Shown one piece after another: positions 21,504-32,299 of a DNA stretch of 64,000 nucleotides. Within the stretch, counting starts at the first letter, position 1, and each line of letters starts with the position of its first letter. This stretch comes from Dimorphilus gyrociliatus (lineage: Eukaryota > Annelida > Polychaeta > Dinophilidae): NCBI GenBank assembly GCA_904063045.1, contig CAJFCJ010000006.1:1183771-1247770 (forward strand). Direction: 5' to 3'. The notes under the pieces are model-generated. The model worked only from the letters and a program-made list of their open reading frames with translations, was not told the origin of the DNA and searched no databases. The position numbers and the translations under genes were made by a program.

Positions 21504-24500
21504 ATGAAAAGGATGAGAGCGTTCGTCATCGCCGTTGGCTTCCTCTTTTCTTTCCCACGGACGAAAGGTAGGAGATTAGCATTTAGATGATAGGAGCGGA
21601 AAAATAGTTTCCCTAATCAAAAGCCATCGGATCGATAGCGAGATGACCGATTTTTTAAAGTCGTTTTGTCATAGAGACGTCACGGAGTCCTTAATGGATT
21701 CAATTCGATTTTTTCTTATGATTTAGCCGCTCATGATCAAGGAACAAAAATGGATTACGCATATGCAGAGTACGACAACTCCGAATATGATTCGTACGGT
21801 AAAGCCTGAAAGAGAATGATTTTCCTTCAGTCTAAAATTCTTCTTTTTTTGTTCCGACGTTTGGCGTGGTTGCATTCTCCACTATCATTCTCTTTCTCTT
21901 GTATATATCTCTCTCTCTTCTCCCCTCTCTCTCTTTCTTTTGATTTCTATCCATCTATCTCTCTCTCTCTCTCTACTTAAGATATATGCATATATATGTC
22001 TCCGAACATATATATATCTGATTTTTGTATGTGTGTGGGTGTTCTAGATCATTTTTCTATATATAAATATATATATATATATATATGTGTATATTTTTAA
22101 AATGTATACATACATATATATATATACTCTTTAGTTATTTTTTTCTATAATTTTTTATAAGTAATTTTGTTTTTGAACGTCTGGAAACTACGTTAATCTT
22201 TTGAAGGACGAGAGAATTGGACGAGTGAAGTTCTTTTTTCCCAGAACAATTCAATTAGTACGGCGAGATCCTCTAAATGATTCAATTTTTTTGTGAGATG
22301 ATCTCGGAACTTTTCACCCGAACTACCTTCGTCCGAAACTTGATTCGTAGTTTCTCTTAGGCACGATAGAAAGAAATTATTCTAATTGGAAATGACCAAA
22401 TGAATAGAAAAAAAAAAACAACAAAAAATTCCCAAACAAAATTGAGGAAAGATGTCCGCGCCAAACGTCCGTCTTCACGCGTGATTCGTATACATTGTTC
22501 CGTATATATAATATATACAATTTTTTTTTCCAAAAAAAGTATATTTATATATGCAAAATACACCGTAGGCCTATAACGGCTTCTTTCAGCTCAGACAGAA
22601 GGGGATACGGGTTACGAGGAATACGATGATGAAAACTATGAATCTTTCGACTATAGCGATCCAGGTATAGTACTTTTAAACAACAGAGAACAAAGTAATT
22701 TAGTAAATAATAATAAAAGTAAAGGAAAAAAACGAAAAAAAGAATATGAAAAGAGTCACGCGTCTCTGTGTTATATATATATATATATTTTTTTTTTAGT
22801 TTTGTTTTAAGGTGACGCTCGTCGTTGCTCTGCGTCGGTCAAGTAGACTTTACCGTCGCTATAAGCGTATGCTCAAACGTCGCCTAGTTTAATTATAAAT
22901 AGCTTTGCGTGTTGTTTTGTATTCTATTTTGTATAGATGGATAAACCTATGTATTATATACATATTAGTGTACAGATAAGTATACATATTTATTAATAAC
23001 CAGTGTTTGTCATACACGCTGTTTATTAAAGTGTATACTGCCTTTATACTATAAAGATGAGTAGCCAACACACTATAAACACTTTATGCAATTTTCATAC
23101 AAAGTTTTTTTTAATTGCAAACATTATATTACTTTATATACTAGACTAGCCAATTGCGCTGTATAGGCCTTGAGAAAGGTAGGTATTACAAACTATTATC
23201 GTATAATGCTCCTTTTTTTATTTTTCTGTACAATAAAGTGTAAGGGAAAACAACAATAAGGGCACATTGTTTACACAAAACCGCAATAATATAATTATAT
23301 TTTCTGGGAGGCGGAAATGAAATTGGTAGAAATCGCAGTCGCACAAAATGTGTAGGCCTACTGCATAGTCATTTTTTACCCATGTAAACGCTTGTACCCC
23401 TGTAGCGATTTTTCGGGCATGCAATAAGAGGACGACCTTTAACACTAACAGGTTTAGGCCTGGAACCGGAATTTGACGCCCATTTCACAAATTTGTCCTA
23501 CGTTGTTGGGGAGACTGCAATTCTTCCTTGTAGAGTGAAAAATAGGGGAAACTATCAAGTTTCCTGGTCGTCACCGGACCAAGTATTTTTAACAGTTGAA
23601 GACCGTAGAACAGTAGACGATAGCCGTTTCGACATATTAAGGAGCGTTGAAGAAGAATGGAATTTGCAACTCCGTACGGTTCTTTGGGAAGATAGAGGAA
23701 CTTACAAATGCATTGTAAACTACCATCAACCCAAGAGCAAATTAGTCAATTTGAGTGTTCGTGGTGAGTATTGAACGGAGTCGATTGCGTGACTACCGAT
23801 CGCCGGAATTATTTACGATGTTTATATATTGTTAGCTATATATATATATAGTACATAGTAAAATGGGGAGGGTCGAATAGAAGGCTAGCATTGATAGAGA
23901 TAAAAGGAGAAGACGACTAACAAAAAGAACAACAACAAAAATGTATACCGTATAATATTAAGAAGAGAGAAAATTGAATCGGAGAGTTTTAGTCAAGATC
24001 AATGCGACGCTTTGATTGTGCAACAAAGACGCTCCGACTTGCTACTCTAATCGAATGAAGGTTGCGGAGCGAAGCGCGGTTAGTTTGGTAAGGAGACGTC
24101 GTCTCTTATACTTCTGAAATTTTAATGAGCGTTCTCTGAATAATTGCCGTTCTGTAGAATTAAAGTTTTGCAGTTGACCGAGCAAAATTCGAGCTAATAA
24201 GAGTAATTGGTAGTAAATAAGCCATGAGCTGAGCCGTATTGCAGCCACTGCTTAATCCCCAACCGCTAGAAATTCGCGCCAAAAGTAGCTCGACGCCTCC
24301 CCTTAATGCATTTTCTCTCGACACCGGCGTCGCTCGATACGTAAATGGTCTTTTCATATCGATCCACCTATTGTTCGTCTTCTCACAGTTCCCGCCACGA
24401 TCATCGACGAATTGTCGAGCGGCGACGCCACTGTAGAGGAAGGAGCGACTGTCATCCTAAACTGCAACGTAACTGGAGTACCTTATCCAACAGTGTCGTG

Positions 24501-25484
24501 GTACAGGAGACGCTTCGACTCTAAATCGGAAGATGAACGAGAAAGTTTGTTTCTTTATTTTCTTAATTGCGGTTAAAAGCAGTGAAACACCTGCGTCTCG
24601 CTTGCGGGCTTAGTTCCGGTCGAATTTATACTTCGACAAGCCCTAATTTTAACTCTTTTCCCAAGTAAATAAACACGTAAATATCTAATTTGATAAATAA
24701 TATATAAACTTTTTCATTCATGAATTCTTAATTTATTCATACAGGAATAGTGAACAGCACAGGAGAAGCTCTTATTATCCCTAATGTAACACGGTATTGC
24801 GATGATATCTACGAGTGTGTTGCGGATAATGGTGTGTCGGCAGTTAGTCGCCAAATGCGAGTTACTGTCGAATTCGAACCCGAAATTACCTTACCAGCCA
24901 GCCGATTCGGGCAAATTGCGGGCAAGACTACAATGTTAGAATGCCGGATAACGGCACGGCCACAAGGAGAGACGGTATGGAGGAAAAATGGCAAAATAGT
25001 AAATCAAAAAACTGATAAGCGTTACCAATTGCATGCTTACGAGTATGAGCAAGCGCCCCATACAATAAGTGTCTTTTTGACTATTAAAAATGTCAAGAAA
25101 TCAGACTCTGGGGTATACGAATGCTTCTCAACGAATCCTCTTGGTAATGATTCGGAAAAAATGGTTTTCACGGGTAAATTCTATGCTCTATTATTATTAT
25201 AATATTAAATCCGTAGAAAGTCAGTAGACAGAACCGATAAATAATTAATGAATAAATCTAATTCAATATCTGGATTTAATCGGTTTTTTTTTACTCTCCT
25301 TTAAGTCAAACCAAAACCGAATGAAACCTTACCAAAGAGATCGTCTCCAGAGGAAGTGGACCTGGAAGAGAAGCAATCGTTAGACTTTCATACTCGGCCG
25401 GAGCGAACGGGAGCTTCCTCATCGTTTCAAATGTCTTCTCGCCTATTCGCCTTAACCTTTACAGTTCTTGCCGGAACGCTATAA
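21504..25484 (+). CDS. IgLON/lachesin-like GPI-anchored three-Ig adhesion protein
   Basis: Predicted 426 residues from exons 21504-21567, 21727-21798, 22590-22664, 23458-23763, 24389-24544, 24745-25173 and 25306-25484, every internal junction in phase 1. A signal peptide (FVIAVGFLFSF) is followed by two mini-exons coding a Tyr/Asp/Glu-rich linker (YAYAEYDNSEYDSY, GYEEYDDENYESFDYSD). Then come three Ig domains with the usual Cys-Trp-Tyr-x-Cys signatures: TAILPCRV to GTYKCIV; VILNCNV, VSWYRR to DIYECVADNG; and TMLECRI, VWRKNG to GVYECFSTNPLG. The C-terminus ends in a hydrophobic stretch (SRLFALTFTVLAGTL) typical of a GPI signal. Lachesin and IgLONs mediate adhesion at neural and septate-junction contacts. 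The acidic Tyr linker is not standard for the family. The 72- and 75-nt symmetric exons could be skipped without frame loss. Confidence 0.85.
21895..22135. repeat. CT-rich then TA-rich microsatellite block
   Basis: Runs of CTCTCT (21906-21975) followed by TATATA tracts (22060-22125), inside an IgLON intron. Confidence 0.8.
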
Positions 25485-26342
25485 AGCAAAAGAGGAAGGA
25501 GTTTTAAATGAATGAATTAGACTAATTTTTTGGTAAAGAACAATATAAAAAGAAAAAAAAAGGAAGAACGGATAAGATTTATATCCCATTAAAAAGAACA
25601 CCGAAGAGGATGAAGATAGAATGAAATTACGAACTATAATCCTTCACTTTCTCTACCCTTCCTCTTCCGCCTCCTATACCCATTCCCAATCTATATTCTT
25701 ACTCCTAATCCTCTTCTTCTTGTTCTCTTAAAATATTTAACTAATGTTTTTTTTTTAAACAAAAAAAAAGGACACAACTGTCTAATGTATAAATGCGATC
25801 CCCTTTTTTACTGTTCGCCCATTTCGCTTTACTTATTTATCTAAAAAGACTTTTTTTTATTTCCAAAAGTGTTACAAGACCTCAGCCATTTTCTCTCCTA
25901 TAAATAATTTACACTTTTCGCTTCTTCCCGTATGCGTGTCATGTATATGTGGCCAGATCTTCTTGACGAGTAGTTTGTAACAGATTTACGTCTGTTCCTT
26001 TTATATTAAAAGACAAAAGACTCTCGTGAAGAGAAAAAAGAAATTAAAAAAATTAGACAAAAATAAGAATTGAAAGAAACAAAAGAAGGAAGAAGAAAAC
26101 AAAATATACGTTTCTAATTGGGAAGAAGAAAAATCTAATTTTATATCTCTTCTTACTTTGTATTTATGGCTAAAATATAAAATAAATATGCCACATATTC
26201 TATTTACAATTTACAGTGAGTACTGTATAAAGGTATACATAAAAATTAATATAGTGAATTATACAATCTACGGACTAGACGTTATATAATGCGCACATGC
26301 TAAATATACTGCATATATGCGCAGTAACATATATACAGTATA

Positions 26343-26345
<3 letters not shown>

Positions 26346-26373
<28 letters not shown>
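26346..26373. repeat. (TA)n microsatellite
   Basis: Uninterrupted TA dinucleotides flanked by ACTGTATATACGGTATA palindromic units. Confidence 0.9.
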
Positions 26374-26529
26374 CTGTATATACGGTATATATATGCTGTA
26401 TGTTTGTTTCAAGTTCCTTTATACTTCTTTACATCATTCAGCTTTAAGAGCAGAAAGTTCCTTTTTATCAAAGTTTTTACCTTTCTCCTCGTTCTATAAC
26501 ATTTTCCGTAAAACTCGCTACAATCATTA

Positions 26530-26543
26530 GTGCCATCTACTGT
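26530..26543 (-). promoter_or_regulatory. ACAGTAGATGGCAC motif (CTCF-like)
   Basis: The minus-strand sequence ACAGTAGATGGCAC differs from the other copies by A for G after GGC. It sits in the spacer between the IgLON and coiled-coil genes. Confidence 0.3.
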
Positions 26544-27057
26544 CTACAGGGACAAATAAAACTGTTATAAATACATTTATCGTTCAACACATAAGTAATG
26601 TAAGATACCAGATTTCATTGATAGAATTGAATTTTAGTAGATTTCTTGATAAAGAAAACGTACAGTTTGGAAAGATGGAAGGGAAGAGAGCGAAATATAC
26701 GAAGAATGAGTATAGAATTCTACTGAATAAAGCTAAGAATTTACACACGTCTGTTTCATTAGCTATAAATATAAAGCAACACAGGCCAAACATTTTTTTG
26801 TATAAAGAAAAAAAATGGGAGGACCTCCACGCTGGAAGGTAAACAAGGCCAGAGCGAAATAAACATCTATTTGGTCTAATATTACTGCTCAAAAAGCTGT
26901 TGCTCTAGCAACAAAGGTTCGTTCTTAGTTCGAAGAATACAGTCAAATAAATAAATAGGCAACACGAGGTATGCAGGTGGCAAGAGATATATAAAAATAG
27001 GTTTTTGCAGTGCACCGCTCGTGCACATACTGCTAAGGTTCTGAGCTCAACACTACA

Positions 27058-28435
27058 ATGGTAAGCGAGTATTTGTCCATTACTACGGTTACGGTTATTA
27101 TATAAAACACACAGGACTCTAAAGACGCACAGGGACAAGTTCCTCCTCAACCGGAAGGTAAAACGTGAACTTTACTTTAATTAAAATATTTTTTTTAAAT
27201 TTAATCCTTCTGTTCTGTTTTATTAAGTATTGTGCTCTGTTTCGTAAATGTTTAGTTGAAAAGCATCAAGAGGAAAATAAACAGCCGACTGAACAACCTA
27301 TACAAACTCCTCAAGCTGAGGAAAAGAAGGAAGTGAAAAGTGAAGAAAAGGCGGAAGCGAAAGAAAACCCATCAGAGGTGACTCCAGCGACCTCCAAGGT
27401 CGAAGAAAACATAAATGCTCCTGTTGAAACTCAAGAGACGGCCCCAACTCCAACTCCTGTTGAAACTCAAGATACTACCCAAACTCCAACTGCTACCGAA
27501 AGTCAAGCTGTAAACCCACCAGCTACGGAATCAGCGTCGGCGGAAGTCCCAAAGGGCACTCAAGCTGAAAGTTCTACCGAAGCTGTAGCATCGTCGCCGC
27601 CAGCTAACGAGCCTGAAGCAAAATCAGCTGAAGTTCAACAAGAAATTCCCGCAGAAAAGCCGGAAGTTGTTAAAGATATAGAAGTGGAAGCGTCTGCCAT
27701 TGAAGAGCAAAAGACTAAGGAAGAACCAGCTCCGATTGATCAGTCGGCAGCTGAAGAAAAGAAAGAAGAAGAAAAAGCTCCTATTACTGCGGGAGAAGGT
27801 GAGGTAAAGCAAGAAATTGCTCCACCGACTGAGAGTAGTATGGGTGGTTGCAGTACGAAAGAAACCCAAAAAGATGATGTCCCACCTGAGAATCAGCAAC
27901 CCGTAGAAGTAATAGTGTTAATTTTAAATGTTTTTATGAATAAGTTATGCATTATTTCTTGAAAAGGTGAAAGAAGAAACCCCTGCTGCACCGGTCGAGG
28001 CGCCATCAAGTGATGTAAATAAATTCCGTTTTATTTTTTTCTTTATTTCATCTTGTAAAGAAAATAGAGTTAAAAACAACTGCAAATATTATCTTATGAT
28101 GTTAACAGGCAAATAACACATTATCAGTTCCGACTGAAGGAGAGAAACGCGAGTCAAAGTATGACAATGTACCGCAAATTGGCGAGGAAGTTGCGCAATC
28201 CGTTGATAAAATGCTGGCAGAGTATAGCAGCAATTCGAAGGAGGCTGCCGAAAAGGTGGAAAGATTGAAGAAGGATGCCGATGCTATACAATTGTGTTCC
28301 ACTGTGCTTAAACTACAAAAGGAATTGGCTACCGTACAACTGGAAGTTGTTCAATTGCAAAAAACCGTTAGAACGGTTAACGATACGTTTCTAAACGTAA
28401 TGGAATTGTGCTTTGATAAAGTGAACGAGTCTTAA
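27058..28435 (+). CDS. Pro/Glu/Thr-rich protein with C-terminal coiled coil
   Basis: Family not recognised. Exons 27058-27060, 27115-27157, 27256-27908, 27967-28014 and 28109-28435 give 357 residues in one continuous frame. The first coding exon contributes only the ATG, directly followed by a strong donor (ATG|GTAAGC). The middle is low-complexity: near-repeats of PVETQET/APTPTPVETQDT, many PAE and EEK units, and almost no hydrophobics, so it should be disordered. The last exon encodes heptad-like helix (AAEKVERLKKDADAIQ, VQLQKTVRTVNDTF) that probably forms a coiled coil. There is no signal peptide or membrane segment, so the protein is likely cytosolic or nuclear. A function cannot be read from this composition. 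It converges with the EF-hand gene 560 bp away. Confidence 0.65.
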
Positions 28436-28480
28436 GAGAATTTCCAAAAAAATTTGTATTTTTGCAGTTTTCAATTAAAA

Positions 28481-28494
28481 GCGCCATCTACTGT
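28481..28494 (-). promoter_or_regulatory. ACAGTAGATGGCGC motif (CTCF-like)
   Basis: This is the best match to an animal CTCF core (AGTAGATGGCGC) in the window, 45 bp past the coiled-coil gene stop and between two convergent genes. Confidence 0.4.
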
Positions 28495-28741
28495 TACAGT
28501 AGAGTAAACATGAATGCTTAGTTAAAATAACTGCAAGCATACAATTTTATGGAGTATTATAAAAGCTCTCCATGCTTGAATGTAATGTTTGCATTAAAAA
28601 TATACAGTAAAACTGTATATAAATGAATATATTAATGTATTTGAGTATTATCAAATGTAGAACTAAAAGAAAATTACTTAGTTAAATATTCTCGCTTCTC
28701 AAAACATATACATAATAATTCATATGGTATGTACTATATAC

Positions 28742-28744
<3 letters not shown>

Positions 28745-28790
<46 letters not shown>
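28745..28790. repeat. (TA)n microsatellite
   Basis: More than 20 uninterrupted TA units between the convergent genes. Confidence 0.95.
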
Positions 28791-28791
<1 letters not shown>

Positions 28792-28999
28792 TTATATATG
28801 TATTTAATAACATTATTTCGTAGCCAATCGAACGTTTCATTTCTATTTATAAGCAAAATCAATTGTCTACAAACTATTTTCTTCTTTTCTTTTAAGCGAG
28901 AAACTAATTAGAATAGAACGGTTTTTTCTTTTTTTCAATCCTTTTTTTGTACTGATCCACCATGCAAAAAAAACGAACTAATTACTTAGTCCGTACTTT

Positions 29000-29776
29000 T
29001 CACTTCTGATTAGATAAGAGGAAGAACAATTCTTGCTTGGAGAATACGGAGCTCTTTTCCTTATCATATAATCTGAAGAAGATATTTGCTTGTTCATCCA
29101 CCTCCTTCGGACTGGGTGTCTACGATAGGGAGGGGGAAAATATGCAAATTAGATATAAAAAACAAAAAAGGTCAACGACGCATACGAGCCCTATTTTCTG
29201 CATAATATCCCTAAGGAACGAGTTTAATTCCCGCCCATCCAGTTGTTGACTGGCGTTCTGATCGCGAAAATTGATCGAAATTAGACGCCAATTCGAATCC
29301 GACTACCTACTTTATCGTATTTAGTGAAAACTTGATCAAACTCTTCTCTTCCGAGCTTTTCTCGAATTTCGAACGGTGTGCTAGATGTATCGGTAAAGAT
29401 GATTCTGTGAATATGGGAGAAAAAGAACAGAAAAGAAAAAAGAGAAAAAAGGTGATAAATGTTGTTGTATTCCAACCAACTGGGCAAATTCGTATAATTC
29501 AATTTTCTTATCCCTATTCGTGTCGAACATTTTTAGGAAGAGTCTGGTTGCAGCTTGCACAGCTTCGGGAGAGTTTTGCTTGTCGTCCTTCTTCCGAATA
29601 AGATCGCTTGCGAATTGTTGAAGTTCATCACCTTCAATATATCCGCTTCTATCAATATCGTAATGCATCCATATTCTTAGGAAATCCACTACGTGTATTT
29701 TCTTGCCTTTTTTTAACATCTGAACCAAATTATCCTCTTCTCTATTCGAATTTTCTTTGCAGTAATTACAGCCCAT
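29000..29776 (-). CDS. Calbindin/secretagogin-like EF-hand protein with MGC N-terminus
   Basis: Predicted 193 residues from exons 29776-29481, 29404-29311, 29257-29186 and 29119-29000. EF loop 1 is canonical (DIDRSGYIEGDE, 40-51). Loop 2 (DTNRDKKIELYE, 85-96) has Lys instead of Gly at position 6. Loops 3 (DKNASQQLDGRE, 129-140) and 4 (DKEKSSVFSKQE, 173-184) are degenerate and probably do not bind calcium. The layout, with VVDFLRIWMHYD before loop 1 and long linkers between hands, recalls the calbindin/calretinin/secretagogin group, which has six hands; this protein is shorter. MGCNYC at the start fits N-myristoylation plus palmitoylation, suggesting membrane anchoring. The first donor (CA|GTTGGT) is weak, but frame and the next strong acceptor (CCCATATTCACAG) support it. 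Role: calcium sensing or buffering, inferred. Confidence 0.8.
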
Positions 29777-31018
29777 ATTATATATATACGCTATTATATA
29801 CATATACTTATATATATACTTGAAAATAAACAGTATATATATATATAAATATGTATATAAAATATACACACTATATGTATGTTCTATACATCAGTATAAC
29901 AATAAAATTTACATTTTCCCTTAGATGTTCGTCCTACGACGGCTGATCGTCGAAAGGCGCCGTTCTGTATGGCGCCGGACTCGATTAATATTCATAGGCC
30001 TAATTTATATATACATAGTATAAATATGTTTATATCCCGTAATTTCTTAATAATTATTAAACATTTCTTATCATATTTAAGCATTACCCAACAATAAACG
30101 ATACGCTTTTATAAAGAGATATATTGCACCTATTTTAAAGATATCTTATCAGTAGAATATGCGTAGTTTGTAGAATTTTGTAGTGCTACTGTAAAAACAC
30201 AACCGTATTTATTCCTGTATCAACGAGGGTTGTGCACACTATTACTATTCACTATCTATTTTATTCCAACTTTTTTTTACTACTCTATTACTTTTCCCTT
30301 TCACTTTTTATTCTTCTCATCTTGTACTTATTCTTTTTCTATATAGCCTAATCTATCCTTCTCCTATTCTCTTCCTTTCTTTCGTTTTCTTTTGTTTCTT
30401 CTTTTTTCTTCTCCTTTTACTGTATTATTTCTCTTCTCTTCAATCTATTTCTCAACTAGTTTTTCTCTCGCTTTTCTCTTCCTATCATTTCTAACCCTTA
30501 ACCCCTTTTTCCTGCAGCTAAAAGAAAAAAAAGCTACCACTCTTTCGCGTCACTTCCAGATAGTCTACTAGGCCTAGTCATTCCGCCTTTTTAGCCGGTT
30601 CCCTCCCTCTTATACCAGCCTGTCGTCAACTTTTCATTTATTTGCCTGACTATTTGGTTTTCTTTCTGTTTTATTCATCACTTTTTTTTAGTTCCCCTAC
30701 CCCTTCCCCCTCACCCACTCATATTTCTAATGCTTTCTTTCTTATTCTCTTTGCTGAGATAGTATGAATCAATTTCCGGTTCATAGATGGCGTTACCGTC
30801 GTTTGAACCCGTTGAACTTTGCTACGTGCAGGTGCAGTTTAGATAAATAAAAATTTTTGCAAGCAAACGACTGATTGCTAAAAATTACAACGTTGGAGAT
30901 GGCATAAAGATGAATATTTAATTAGCTAGCAGATAGCTCTCTTCCTGTGTACAGTTTACGGAGGTGTTATTGATCGACGTCCTACATAAACGCTGTATTG
31001 CAGTACAATACAATAAAA
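29777..31018. other. Upstream region of EF-hand and CAS genes, with long pyrimidine-rich block
   Basis: From about 30,290 to 30,730 the plus strand is strongly C/T-biased. An AGATGGCG motif is at 30785. A possible acceptor (TATTGCAG at 31003) just before the CAS start hints at a leader exon. No SH3-coding exon was found here. Confidence 0.55.
30783..30796 (+). promoter_or_regulatory. AGATGGCG motif (CTCF-like)
   Basis: ATAGATGGCGTTAC lies 235 bp upstream of the CAS start codon, at the end of the pyrimidine-rich block. Confidence 0.3.
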
Positions 31019-32179
31019 ATGAATTCTGGCGAAGATTACGACGTTCCACCGTCTCCCCGGCCTATACAGTACTACTCTTCACCGTCTGACAGTGGTAGAG
31101 GAACACCGAAATTTTTCGATCCTATATACGATCTGGTAGATGATCAAAGAGATTCTGCAATCGGTTTAGGAGAGAATCGTTTATCATCAGCTTCATCCCT
31201 ACCCTCTGTAGGGTTCGAAGAATTGAATTTATCAAGGGACGAGGCAGTATCGGCTATTTTAAAGGTTGAAAAGAACCTAGATTCGGCTTGTAATCGATTA
31301 CTATCAGCCTCCTCAGCCAAGCAGATAGATGCCACTTTCGAGCGTCAAGTTCATTCGGCATTCAATAATGTTATTACTAGTTTAAGAGAGCTATTAGAAT
31401 TATGCAAAGGTTCAATCGGTAGTGCAGATAGGAATTGCGATGAGAAATCTGTACCAAAGAAATTATTCTCCCTTTTGGAACCAGTCGATAGCGCCTTTGG
31501 AACCCTTACATCGAATATTCACAAACTGGATAGATGTGGGTGGAATTTAAAATCATCTGTCGAAATCCTACAAGCTTCCCTGGCAGTCGTACGACATCTT
31601 ATATCCGATTGTGGACGATTGATAACGGTTATACAAGCAAATAGCTCATCGATTTTTAATCCCGATATACCAGTCAAGACGGAAGATTCAATGACAGCAG
31701 TCTATTCAACTCCTAAACCAAAAACAGCACCAAAACCAAAAAAAAACATATGCATAGTCCGAGCATTAAATAATAAATTAACGGGTGAAGATCGTCATCT
31801 ACTCGACGATTACAAGTCTTTTGTAGAAAAGCAATGCAACATAGTTCAAAGTTACGTATCAGCCTATACAGACAGCGTCTCTAGCAAGGACCAACCGATC
31901 GTTTATGTGGAAAAGATTCGCCAAGTAGTCGTCAGTGCTCAAGCCCTCGTTCATGTTACTGACACCTTACACCGACATCTAAAATGTGAGTCAGTAAGAG
32001 AAGGCATTTACAAAGTTGGAGCATCACTTTGTGAATCTTTAAAATCCTGTGTTTTAGAAGCAAAAAAAGCTTTAGAAATCCACAATCACAGTAAAACAAC
32101 TACTGATTGCGTCAACGAGATTTTACATTACGTTAAACAAGTGAAATTAGTCATTCTTCATGCCGAAACACTCTTATAG
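31019..32179 (+). CDS. CAS-family adaptor (BCAR1/NEDD9-like) lacking SH3
   Basis: Single-exon, 386 residues. It opens with one YxxP-type motif (EDYDVPPSPRP), the Crk-SH2-binding signature that is repeated many times in p130Cas. Next is a helical serine-containing bundle (VSAILKVEKNLDSACNRLLS, AFNNVITSLRELLELC). A FAT-like C-terminal domain follows, from DRHLLDDYKSFVEKQ through VVVSAQALVHVTDTL to KQVKLVILHAETLL, matching the conserved C-terminal region of CAS proteins. These adaptors sit at focal adhesions downstream of FAK and Src. Full-length members are 650-870 aa and start with an SH3 domain; neither SH3 nor the multi-YxxP substrate region is seen. Either they lie in distant upstream exons or this is a shortened paralogue. 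The ATG at 31019 is the first in frame. The C-terminal assignment is firm; the truncation is inferred. Confidence 0.78.
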   Translation: MNSGEDYDVPPSPRPIQYYSSPSDSGRGTPKFFDPIYDLVDDQRDSAIGLGENRLSSASSLPSVGFEELNLSRDEAVSAILKVEKNLDSACNRLLSASSAKQIDATFERQVHSAFNNVITSLRELLELCKGSIGSADRNCDEKSVPKKLFSLLEPVDSAFGTLTSNIHKLDRCGWNLKSSVEILQASLAVVRHLISDCGRLITVIQANSSSIFNPDIPVKTEDSMTAVYSTPKPKTAPKPKKNICIVRALNNKLTGEDRHLLDDYKSFVEKQCNIVQSYVSAYTDSVSSKDQPIVYVEKIRQVVVSAQALVHVTDTLHRHLKCESVREGIYKVGASLCESLKSCVLEAKKALEIHNHSKTTTDCVNEILHYVKQVKLVILHAETLL

Positions 32180-32299
32180 AAATCCTTATCATTTTCTATT
32201 TATCTCATTTATATTTCTCCTTTGTTTGTTTTTTTTTTGTTTGTCTTTTTTTCTACGTTTATCAATTCGAATATTTTTATAAATAAAGGAAGAAATAAG

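Larger units (their letters stand above)
25485..27057. other. Gene-free spacer
   Basis: AT-rich, with short Lys/Phe-rich chance frames on both strands. It contains a TA microsatellite and a GTGCCATCTACTGT motif at 26530-26543. No exon is supported. Confidence 0.6.
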
